Shown one piece after another: positions 6,204 to 13,078 of a stretch of DNA of 16,282 bases. Made by a program: the position numbers and the translations under genes. The stretch's first letter is position 1, and each line of letters starts with the position of its first letter. Source of the stretch: Chitinophagales bacterium (GTDB taxonomy: Bacteria; Bacteroidota; Bacteroidia; Chitinophagales; UBA2359); assembly GCA_020631035.1 (NCBI GenBank), contig JAHDIA010000012.1, positions 3,960 to 20,241 on the forward strand, read 5' to 3'. The notes beneath the pieces were generated by a model, which worked only from the letters and a program-made list of their open reading frames with translations, searched no databases and was not told where the DNA came from.

Positions 6204-8519
6204 TCAATGTATGAGCATCTTTTTGGTGATGCTGTATTTAGGTGTTTCAATTTTTAACACATACATTCCGCTAGGCAAATCAGTCGCATCAAAGTTTAAG
6301 TAATGCGTGCCGACTTCCATTGTTTGATTCTGTAACAATTGTGCAAGTAGTTTCCCATTTACATCTGTTACATAAGCTTTGACCTCACTTTTTTCATTCA
6401 ATTGGAACTGAATGTTGGTGTGATCTTCAAATGGATTTGGATAAACCAATGCTTGTAATTCAGTGAAAGTATTGGCTAAGCTTGGCGTTTTCTCCGTCTG
6501 TGTTTTATTGAATGACCCCGAATCACAACCATTGATGAGTGCGTGAAACTCACTACCTGTCTGGGCATCAAACCCTGGCAACAAACAGACCTCTAATGTA
6601 GCGTCATAAACTGCCGAGGAAGTATTGTCAACCAAATTACTAGCGGTAATGCTCGAAGAAGTTTTGTAAACTCGATTGCCACTATTGACCACATCATTTG
6701 TTACATTTTGGTTGATAGGGCAAGGAGCATAAAACACTTGATTTTTGATATTGCTAATATTGCTATTGCGTTTGATGACATCAGACAAAGTAGTATTGTT
6801 GATGGTGTTGCGTTGCGTTGCGGTAAAAGCTGGGTCGTTTTCAAAGTAGTAAAAATCGCCATCTCTCAATCTAGCAAATTGGTCGGCTAAAATGGCATTG
6901 AGCGTTTGACCAATGGCAGCATTGGGTAGTTGATCTTCAGCTAGTAAACCTACCCATACATCTATGTTATTTACATTTCCATTGTAGGCATCTGATAGTT
7001 GTGTTTGTACCAGAGGATCACTGCTGATGTCAGCAAAGCTTGTTGCAGCAGGAATGCCAAATGCTTGTCTAAAGGTATTGTAATCGGCTAGCCCGTGGTC
7101 TCGTCCTCTTTGAATGTTCAAGGCTGCTAAGTCAAGCCCTGGACCTGTTGGAGTAGGGGTAAACAAAAAGCTTCGAAGGTTCTCTACAATTTGTGCATCT
7201 GTTTCTTCTTGGAATTGTTGTGCCAAACCATTGAGGATTCCTTCAATTCCGTTGTCGGCTATAAAACCAGGATTGAAAAACGACTGAGCTAAAGTTAGGG
7301 AGCCAGTATTGTTTCCATTATCATCGTATAAAACCAAATTGTCGGTAACCATTGTATGGCCCAAACGAAAAGCTGCCGTTGCAAATACATTGATGATGTC
7401 AGGACGAACACTATTATCGTATCCACCATAAGTAGGCATTTGTACCCCTAATGCGGTTAAAAATTCGTTGTAGGTAATGGATTGAATGATGGCACCGACT
7501 TCTTTTCTGGCTCTTTGGTAAATGGCTTCGTCATTGTTCATACCCGAAGCAATTAGCTGATCGCAAATGCGGTTGTGTTCTCTGACGAATAGGGTGTGCA
7601 ATGCTGTTAAGCCAGGTTGTTCATTGGCTCTTACATCCCCTGCTACAAAGACTTCAACCAGACTGCTAGAGGAAGGATAAGTCCCTCCAGGTTCTACACT
7701 TCCTGCCATAAATGGAACAGTGCCATCAAGGGTCGATCCAGATTGGTTGTTCACCGTATTGAAAGGTAATAAATCTCCACCACCCACTGCATTGGAAGTT
7801 TTGAGCTTGCCATCAGTGAAAGTACGTAAATAATTGGCACGAGTGTAGTCAGAGCCGTAAACATTGGAGGCATCTATCCAAGCAGTGAGATTGTTGCGTT
7901 GTTCACGACTTTGTCCTGTTCCACCTGTACCTGGGAAAGCCTCTGAACGGTGAAAAGGTATAGGAGCTGTAATGATGTCATTGGGGACAGGTAAAATAGG
8001 TTCAGACAAATCTTCATCTTCAGGAGTGAGTGTGATGTCGTGATCTAGGAATTGCCCCCAAGTAAAAACAAATGAACTTAGCCGAGAAGAAGACGAGCCA
8101 CAATCTTGTTCAAAAATGATGTTGCTGATTTCTCTTGGATTTTTGCGATTTTGCCCAACCAGATCGTTGTTGCTGTTGTAGACATCGTTGACTGCTCTAT
8201 CCAATGGGATTTCGGCAGCACCCCAAGGAGCAGTTGAATTCAAATCTATGTTATTACAGCTTCCATCAATGCTACGATTGACTTCTTGAGTTGGACATAA
8301 AGTGCTTTTTTCGTAAGCATTGAGTGTTTGCTCTCCTTTTTGTGTAGGAATTTGGATAGCTCCACCAAATACACTACTGATGGGGTGATTGCTGGGCAAT
8401 ACTTTTTTGTCTGTGTTTGATTGTGATTGTAAAGGCACAATTGAAAAGAGGTATAAGATACAGCCTATTAAGGCAAATTGTATATACCTCGGTATATGCT
8501 TTTTTAAATGTGTAGTCAT
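6204..8519 (-). CDS. Secreted animal-type haem peroxidase with T9SS type A sorting domain
   Basis: A 771-residue protein in the peroxidase-cyclooxygenase superfamily. An N-terminal signal segment (residues ~11-34) is followed by the catalytic domain (~85-600). By comparison with myeloperoxidase and lactoperoxidase, WGQFLDHD (154-161) gives the distal glutamine 156, haem-linking aspartate 159, distal histidine 160 and calcium aspartate 161. WIDASNVYGSD (214-224) is the calcium loop. GDVRANEQ (294-301) gives catalytic arginine 297 and haem-linking glutamate 300, with glutamine where myeloperoxidase has its sulfonium methionine. FRLGHTM (384-390) has proximal histidine 388, and LNIQRGRDHG (467-476) has asparagine 468. 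All haem-site residues are present, so activity (H2O2-driven halide or phenol oxidation) is likely. Residues ~690-771 (VYPNPF, VTDVNGK, LPSGMYVLKIE) are a T9SS signal. It stands between a tail-fibre-like and an S74/T9SS gene. Confidence 0.95.
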   Translation of the reverse strand: MTTHLKKHIPRYIQFALIGCILYLFSIVPLQSQSNTDKKVLPSNHPISSVFGGAIQIPTQKGEQTLNAYEKSTLCPTQEVNRSIDGSCNNIDLNSTAPWGAAEIPLDRAVNDVYNSNNDLVGQNRKNPREISNIIFEQDCGSSSSRLSSFVFTWGQFLDHDITLTPEDEDLSEPILPVPNDIITAPIPFHRSEAFPGTGGTGQSREQRNNLTAWIDASNVYGSDYTRANYLRTFTDGKLKTSNAVGGGDLLPFNTVNNQSGSTLDGTVPFMAGSVEPGGTYPSSSSLVEVFVAGDVRANEQPGLTALHTLFVREHNRICDQLIASGMNNDEAIYQRARKEVGAIIQSITYNEFLTALGVQMPTYGGYDNSVRPDIINVFATAAFRLGHTMVTDNLVLYDDNGNNTGSLTLAQSFFNPGFIADNGIEGILNGLAQQFQEETDAQIVENLRSFLFTPTPTGPGLDLAALNIQRGRDHGLADYNTFRQAFGIPAATSFADISSDPLVQTQLSDAYNGNVNNIDVWVGLLAEDQLPNAAIGQTLNAILADQFARLRDGDFYYFENDPAFTATQRNTINNTTLSDVIKRNSNISNIKNQVFYAPCPINQNVTNDVVNSGNRVYKTSSSITASNLVDNTSSAVYDATLEVCLLPGFDAQTGSEFHALINGCDSGSFNKTQTEKTPSLANTFTELQALVYPNPFEDHTNIQFQLNEKSEVKAYVTDVNGKLLAQLLQNQTMEVGTHYLNFDATDLPSGMYVLKIETPKYSITKKMLIH

Positions 8520-8550
8520 TTTGAGATGATTTAATTTTAAGAATAGTTTG

Positions 8551-8648
8551 ATTTGCGCCCTTCCTTCAACAAAGTTCAGGGGAACTTGGCGGGCTCAGGG
8601 AGCGCAAATTATATTGTATCTTAGATCGTACCCTGAGCTTGTCGAAGG
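8551..8648. repeat. Composite repeat with interleaved inverted repeats upstream of the peroxidase gene
   Basis: CCTTCAACAAAGTTCAGGG (8563-8581) pairs with CCCTGAGCTTGTCGAAGG (8631-8648), with one bulge and G-T pairs. ATTTGCGC (8551-8558) is the exact complement of GCGCAAAT (8602-8609), so the two pairings interlock. GCTCAGGG (8593-8600) is a second perfect partner for CCCTGAGC at 8631, and AAGTTC/GAACTT (8572-8587) is a small hairpin inside. The CCTTCGACAAGCTCAGGG arm resembles a recurrent bacterial intergenic repeat. It fills most of the 153 bases between the tail-fibre stop and the peroxidase ATG. Confidence 0.65.
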
Positions 8649-8672
8649 ATACATTTACTTTGGACAGAAAAT

Positions 8673-9818
8673 TTACTTACCATTTGTCTGAAACTGTTCT
8701 TTCAATTCAGTATTTTCTGCTTTTAACTCATTGACCGTTTTGTTTAAGTCTATCAAGTACAAGGTCAACTCTTCTATTTTTTCTAGGAGTTTGACATCCA
8801 TTTCACCTAGTAAATAACCTTCTGCTTCGACTTCTTGTGCCGAGGGCATATTGGGTAGGTGGCCGAGCTGTTCGATATTGGCTTCGAGCTCTTCTAGGCT
8901 AGGGCGTTGGTGTTCGGGCGTAAAAACGTAATCTGGCCAATTTTGACTCAATCGTACTTTCACCTCTTCTGCAATCATTTTGCCATCGACTGCCATTTTA
9001 TAACCTGATGGAATGCTGGAAGTAGCAACTCCTAATTCAGATATAGTCGCTTTTCCAGCAACATTTAATTTGTAACCCGATGGAACACTTGAGGTACCAA
9101 TACCAACTCTTCCATCTGCACGAGCATATATAACATTTTGATTGTTGCTGTTTAGTAGTCTGAGGAGGTATTTATTACTATTGGGTATAACTGATTTAAC
9201 ATATAAACCATATCCAGAGGTAGTCAAATTACAAGCAGAATTACCTGTTTCTTGTTGGTTTATATATAATGCAGGAACATTTGTATTATTGGCATTGACA
9301 ATGCCTATTTTGCCTCCAGGACCAGTTGTTCCGACACCCACTCTACCATTTTCTAGAACACTAAAGAGAGTACTTCCATTATGGTCTATTTGAAACTTGC
9401 CGCTTGGAAATGCTTGACCAATTCCAACACGTCCGTCTGCTTTTACCGTAAATATATGGTCGCCATTGTGGTCCATGTGCATCAACCATCTAGAATTAGG
9501 TGTAGCAGTAGTGGAACTTATTTTTAAACCATAACCGTTTGTTCCTATTTGAACCGCTGAATGATTTTCCCTTTGTTGCCATACTCTAAGTGCATTATTG
9601 GCACTAACACTGGAGTTTTGGATAAAAAGTTTGGCACCAGCATAATTATCAAGTGCATCACTATCGGGGCTAATTACTCGGACCCGATCATAAGTAGTGG
9701 TTTCATCATTGATATTATCGACACTCCATTGAGCGTTGGCTTTGTCAGGATTAATGATTGCTAAAAGAGCAAATAAATTAATAAGTACAAAGAATTTTTT
9801 TGCAGTTAAATGTATCAT
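8673..9818 (-). CDS. Secreted tail-fibre-like protein with GRVGIG repeats and C-terminal coiled coil
   Basis: A 381-residue protein with a signal peptide ending near KANAQ (26-30). The middle is made of short beta repeats marked DGRVGIG (128-134), NGRVGVG (157-163) and DGRVGIG (235-241), each followed by a G/S-x-G-K/Y-K-x-x-V/I strand, the pattern of phage tail-fibre beta-helix shafts. The C-terminal module (WPDYVF 294-299, LEELEANIEQLGHLPNMPS 308-326, LGEMDVKLLEKIEELTLYL 337-355) is a conserved ending of many Bacteroidota surface proteins, and it runs into a coiled coil to about residue 377 that probably trimerises. No T9SS tail and no SDQRLK-type S74 core were found. It is first in a run of three same-direction exported-protein genes and has its own promoter upstream. 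It is probably a surface or extracellular fibre; the ligand is unknown. Confidence 0.85.
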   Translation of the reverse strand: MIHLTAKKFFVLINLFALLAIINPDKANAQWSVDNINDETTTYDRVRVISPDSDALDNYAGAKLFIQNSSVSANNALRVWQQRENHSAVQIGTNGYGLKISSTTATPNSRWLMHMDHNGDHIFTVKADGRVGIGQAFPSGKFQIDHNGSTLFSVLENGRVGVGTTGPGGKIGIVNANNTNVPALYINQQETGNSACNLTTSGYGLYVKSVIPNSNKYLLRLLNSNNQNVIYARADGRVGIGTSSVPSGYKLNVAGKATISELGVATSSIPSGYKMAVDGKMIAEEVKVRLSQNWPDYVFTPEHQRPSLEELEANIEQLGHLPNMPSAQEVEAEGYLLGEMDVKLLEKIEELTLYLIDLNKTVNELKAENTELKEQFQTNGK

Positions 9819-9859
9819 AAATGTTGTTTTAAAATGTATAAAAAAATGTAAATATTTTG

Positions 9860-9873
9860 TACAAACGTTTGTA
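9860..9873. promoter_or_regulatory. Perfect 14-bp palindrome TACAAACGTTTGTA, possible operator
   Basis: The palindrome lies 42 bases upstream of the tail-fibre start and directly downstream of its -7 element, so it would cover the transcription start. The central CG with A-rich flanks resembles operators of LacI-type regulators. No regulator gene of that type is in the window. Confidence 0.5.
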
Positions 9874-9877
9874 GACC

Positions 9878-9885
9878 CAAATATA
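9878..9885 (-). promoter_or_regulatory. Candidate -7 promoter element for the tail-fibre gene
   Basis: TATATTTG on the minus strand fits TAnnTTTG exactly. No TTTG lies at the usual -33 distance (the nearest is 29 bases upstream), so the promoter may be weak or activator-dependent. The leader would be about 50 bases. Confidence 0.5.
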
Positions 9886-10041
9886 AACTAGCAAGTAATG
9901 AGCATAATGGAAAGCAAAAGTTCATTTTTAGATTTTAGAGGTCATATGGTTTGTGTCTTATTTGTGTAAAATACTGACAATGTTGCTGTATTGTGTTGAT
10001 AGTTTGTCTAGAAAGGATTAGCTTTATGTCTCCAAACTATA

Positions 10042-11544
10042 ATGAAAATGCCCAAACAAGATTTACTATTTCAACTGATTAAAACATTATCGGTAGAGGA
10101 AAAAAGGCAGTTTGCTAAAATTGCCAAGACAAATAAAAATGCTACGATTTATGAAGCTTTGTTTAAAGCAATGGATAAGCAAGATGCTTACAATGAAGAT
10201 AAACTAAAAAAGAAGTATTCAAGTTCAACATTTGTAAAGAATTTGTCAAATCGAAAAAATCAACTGACGGATAAATTACTAGATGTTTTGGTAGGAATGA
10301 ATGTGGGAGAATGTATAGAGGCTAAAATTAAACATATCCTAAGTTATCTACCTATTTTATACCAAAGACATCAGTTTGAACTAATGTATAAAAAGATTAG
10401 AAAAGCCAAAAAAATAGCGAATGAATCGGAGCAGTTTTATCTGTTACTGGAATTGCTAGAATGGGAGAAAAAAATGGTTTGGAATGATACCAATGGGAAA
10501 TATATGCAATGTGTGGAGGGACTTATTCAAGAGCAGGAATTGTGTTTGCAAAAACTCAATGAACAATTGGTGTATCGGAATTTGAGAAGGCGTTTGAGTA
10601 TTCTTACTCGTAAAGAAGTGATGTTGGAGAAACAAAGTAACCTAGTAGCATTTGATGCTTTGATGGAAAATGAATTGCTTCAAGAAAACCAAGACTTTTT
10701 GTCTTTTGAGTCAGAAATGCACTACAACCACATTCAGATAGTGTACCACCGAATCAAACAAGATTTTGAACTATCAACAAGCTATGCTCAAAAATTACTT
10801 GATTTGTGCGAGGAACGAAAGGCAGAATACAAAGACAAATACCGACAAGCTTTGCATACCTATTTGACCACTTTTGATGCAGCAAAAAAGTTTGACACTT
10901 TCCCAGAAGTTTTGGAGAAACTGGAAATATTGGTCAAAGGCAAACGAAGTGAATTGTATGTATTGAATCACCTCAATTTCTACTGGTTGCGTTACTACAT
11001 TGGCAAGCAAATGTGGAAGGAGGCATTGAGTGTGGCAAATAGGGTAGAGACCGCCTGGCAAGGTTTAAGTGACTATCTCAAAGAAGGGCGTTATTTGGCA
11101 TACTGTTTTAATTTGATGATGTTGTATTGGATAGTTGGAGATTTGCCACAAACCCGAAACTGGCTCATTTGTATTCGTAATTTTTCCAAGGCAAAAAGCC
11201 GAAAAGACGATATTTTTCTGGCAAGTCGATTGTTTGAATTGATTGTTTGTTACGAAGCCATTGAACAAGGAGATAATGCCATTGATTTTGAAAAAGAAAT
11301 TGATGCAACTCGAAAGACCTTAAAAAACAATCAGCAATACCAGGACTTTCATCGTATAGTGGTGCAACACTGTAGAGAACTGAATCGTTTGGTAGACCGC
11401 AAAGAGCAAAAAACAGTCATTGCCACTTTAGCAAAGCAATTAGAGGGCATTCAAAAGGAGCAACCCAATTTGCTTTGCTTGGAAGAAATATTGCTTTGGT
11501 GTTATAGTAAAGTGAAAGATGTAGCTATTCAAAAACTATATTAA
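10042..11544 (+). CDS. Large all-helical protein of a Bacteroidota-restricted type, function unknown
   Basis: A 500-residue protein and the only plus-strand gene here. It has no signal peptide, so it is probably cytoplasmic. The first ~85 residues form a lysine-rich helical block (LLFQLIKTLSVEEKRQF at 8-24, IYEALFKAMDKQ at 36-47, then FVKNLSNRKNQLTDKLLDVL at 64-83). I recognise this arrangement from multicopy Bacteroidota proteins that begin with a 'do not fail/sever, feed, grow' type helical start and continue as irregular helical pairs. Residues ~95-490 look like degenerate TPR-like helix pairs with many aromatic and charged residues. No catalytic motif, DNA-binding motif or transmembrane segment was recognised. 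The ATG at 10042 is followed by a second in-frame ATG at 10048; either may be used. It is divergent from the tail-fibre gene (223-base gap) and convergent with a lipoprotein gene. A protein-interaction or scaffold role is a guess. Confidence 0.75.
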   Translation: MKMPKQDLLFQLIKTLSVEEKRQFAKIAKTNKNATIYEALFKAMDKQDAYNEDKLKKKYSSSTFVKNLSNRKNQLTDKLLDVLVGMNVGECIEAKIKHILSYLPILYQRHQFELMYKKIRKAKKIANESEQFYLLLELLEWEKKMVWNDTNGKYMQCVEGLIQEQELCLQKLNEQLVYRNLRRRLSILTRKEVMLEKQSNLVAFDALMENELLQENQDFLSFESEMHYNHIQIVYHRIKQDFELSTSYAQKLLDLCEERKAEYKDKYRQALHTYLTTFDAAKKFDTFPEVLEKLEILVKGKRSELYVLNHLNFYWLRYYIGKQMWKEALSVANRVETAWQGLSDYLKEGRYLAYCFNLMMLYWIVGDLPQTRNWLICIRNFSKAKSRKDDIFLASRLFELIVCYEAIEQGDNAIDFEKEIDATRKTLKNNQQYQDFHRIVVQHCRELNRLVDRKEQKTVIATLAKQLEGIQKEQPNLLCLEEILLWCYSKVKDVAIQKLY

Positions 11545-11564
11545 TTGATGAGGAGCTAGCATTT

Positions 11565-11622
11565 TTATGGTGCAACGTCATTGATACTAGGCTGCGTTTG
11601 TTCTGGTTAGCCAACGCTTGCT
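11565..11622. repeat. Dispersed repeat, copy B, between two convergent genes
   Basis: It matches 4566-4622 in the blocks TTATGGTGCAACG, CATTGA, GGCTGCGTT and GGTTAGCCAACGC. It begins 20 bases past the plus-strand stop and ends at the minus-strand stop at 11623, so it could serve as a shared 3' element. GCGTT and AACGC can pair around the GGTTAGCC core. Confidence 0.6.
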
Positions 11623-12282
11623 TCATTCTTTGTCTTCAATTCCATCCATCCGCTTCATCCTTTGCTTCTTTTTCTTATAAGTGCTTTCTATTTGCATTCT
11701 GCGCCTGTCCCATCCTAGTTTTTGAATGAGCAGTTTGATTTCTTCTTCTGCTTTGTAGGGCTTGCCGTTTTCCATATCCATACGTTTGTTAAATTTTACA
11801 GTATATGTTCTACTCAAATATAAGATGAACAAACTTTCGTCTATGTCCCCTTCTAGGTAAGCTAAGTATAGTGTTCCAAAATTTCTTTCTCTCGCAGTAA
11901 AATCAAAAATGTGGTGAATGATTGTGCAGGGGACATCTGCGGCAGTTTGACCGACTTCGGCTACTTTGGGATGACCAAACTTTGCCAAATAATGCTCTAC
12001 CTTTTCTAAATTGTTAATATCTATCTCATACAGTTCTTTGTTGAAGGTGATGTATTCCTTTGATCGGGCTCCAAATTGTTCTAAAACTTTACTAGCTTGC
12101 CCTTGTCTTAGTCGTTGGTCTTCTTCAAATAATTTTTCCAAATATTGGCGGTGGTCTTCTATTGAATTGAGCAATGTTTGTTCTTGTTGAATGGGAGATG
12201 TTTCTACTGCTTGTTTTGGTGCATTTTGACACCCCCAAATGAACAACAAACTAAGACTTGTTACGATAAATATTTTTCTCAT
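11623..12282 (-). CDS. Small lipoprotein of unknown function
   Basis: I start at the ATG at 12282, giving 219 residues with a lipoprotein signal: MRKIFIVTSLSLLF, then IWGC with the cysteine at 18. The open frame continues upstream to 12393, but that extension is translated GC-rich repeat (37 residues rich in proline, glycine and arginine) and would bury the signal. QNAPKQ follows the cysteine without an acidic surface-export motif, so a periplasmic-facing anchor is more likely. The mature part is helical and highly charged, with FDFTARERNFGTLYLAYLEGD near the middle and a very basic tail (KKKKQRMKRM). No family was recognised. It converges with the 500-residue gene, with repeat copy B between the stops, and is preceded by the GC-rich repeat and another small lipoprotein gene, with which it may be co-transcribed. 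Confidence 0.78.
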   Translation of the reverse strand: MRKIFIVTSLSLLFIWGCQNAPKQAVETSPIQQEQTLLNSIEDHRQYLEKLFEEDQRLRQGQASKVLEQFGARSKEYITFNKELYEIDINNLEKVEHYLAKFGHPKVAEVGQTAADVPCTIIHHIFDFTARERNFGTLYLAYLEGDIDESLFILYLSRTYTVKFNKRMDMENGKPYKAEEEIKLLIQKLGWDRRRMQIESTYKKKKQRMKRMDGIEDKE

Positions 12283-12294
12283 TTTATAAATCTT

Positions 12295-12391
12295 CTGCGT
12301 GAGGCATGCGTAAGGTGCGACTGCAAGGAGCAGCCCGCAGGGCCGAAGCGAATGCGGAGCCTGGAGAACGCCGACCCGCAGGGGCACGCCC
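12295..12391. repeat. GC-rich intergenic repeat in the leader of the small lipoprotein gene
   Basis: A 97-base block clearly richer in G and C than everything around it. It contains CCCGCAGGG twice in the same orientation (12334-12342 and 12375-12383), a GCCC-GCA-GGGC hairpin at 12333-12343 and GGGC-type ends. It resembles the GC-rich intergenic repeats common in some Bacteroidota genomes, beginning GGGCGTGCCCCTGCGGGTC on the minus strand. It ends 12 bases before the downstream ATG and lies wholly between two minus-strand genes. Confidence 0.7.
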
Positions 12392-12414
12392 AAATAAATT
12401 TAAATTACACAGTA

Positions 12415-12948
12415 CTAACGCATTTTCATCTCTTGGTATTCGATGTCATTGACCGAATCATAGATGTGCAACATTTCAAAATCTTTGGTGCGGATAAAGG
12501 AATAAGCTCCCTCTTTTAGGTACACCTCTTTGGAAGTGTTTTCTTTGTGAAACTGCCAGTATTCGGTTTGTCCTTTCTCTTTGTATTGATGTTCTTTGCC
12601 GATGACGATGGGACCGTCTCCTTCAAATTTATCGGTTTCTATTTGTTGGAATTTTCGGATTTCTTCCATATCCAAGGGCAGTGGTTTTTTCAATTCTCGT
12701 CCATTGGACGGTTTGGCGATGGAGATGAGGTGTTTTGTTGATTTGTCGCCTCCTCGTTCGTAATATTGTTGGAAGTTGACAATTTTATAATTGATGCCTC
12801 TACCAAAAGTTTTGTAGACATTGGCACTTGGTTTCTTTTTGATTTTAGGGGAATTATTGGGCTCTTTATTGGCATTGCTTGTCTCGCCACAGCTGAGAAA
12901 ACTCAATAAAATTAGCACATATAGACTTAGTTGAAATAAATGTTTCAT
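12415..12948 (-). CDS. Small lipoprotein of unknown function
   Basis: A 177-residue protein from the ATG at 12948, chosen over the in-frame ATG at 12972 because it starts the signal directly: MKHLFQLSLYVLILLSFLSC, lipid cysteine at 20. GETSNAN after the cysteine lacks the acidic surface signal. A low-complexity linker rich in Lys, Pro and Asn (to about residue 45) leads into a compact mixed alpha/beta region with many tyrosine, lysine and glutamate residues (for example LPLDMEEIRKFQQIETDKFEG at 90-110; WQFHKE at 130-135). No known domain was recognised. It may share a transcript with the lipoprotein gene downstream, although a 132-base gap with the GC-rich repeat separates them. No TAnnTTTG promoter was found in the gap upstream, which carries the peptidase gene's terminator. 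Confidence 0.75.
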   Translation of the reverse strand: MKHLFQLSLYVLILLSFLSCGETSNANKEPNNSPKIKKKPSANVYKTFGRGINYKIVNFQQYYERGGDKSTKHLISIAKPSNGRELKKPLPLDMEEIRKFQQIETDKFEGDGPIVIGKEHQYKEKGQTEYWQFHKENTSKEVYLKEGAYSFIRTKDFEMLHIYDSVNDIEYQEMKMR

Positions 12949-13014
12949 TGAATAATTGTTTTGGTTTATCAAGGAACCTATTTTGATTGTATACTTAATA
13001 GCTAATTATTTTTA

Positions 13015-13036
13015 GAAAAAGAAAGGTGACACCTTT
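13015..13036 (-). terminator. Intrinsic terminator of the S9 peptidase gene
   Basis: On the minus strand AAAGGTG-T-CACCTTT forms a perfect 7-bp inverted repeat followed by CTTTTTC and further T/A-rich sequence. It lies 42 bases past the peptidase stop codon. Confidence 0.75.
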
Positions 13037-13078
13037 ATCATTAATTAAATAGCCTTCAAGTATAAAAGAAATGTATCA

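Noticed and set aside
9886..10041. TAnnTTTG promoter for the plus-strand 500-residue gene
   Set aside because: Near matches (TATGGTTTG, TAGTTTG) have the wrong spacer length; no exact element was found.
12283..12393. 37-residue N-terminal extension of the lipoprotein gene at 11623-12282
   Set aside because: It is translation of the GC-rich repeat; the internal ATG gives a standard lipoprotein signal.
12397..12406. AATTTAAATT palindrome as a regulatory site
   Set aside because: A ten-base A/T palindrome is expected by chance in this composition.
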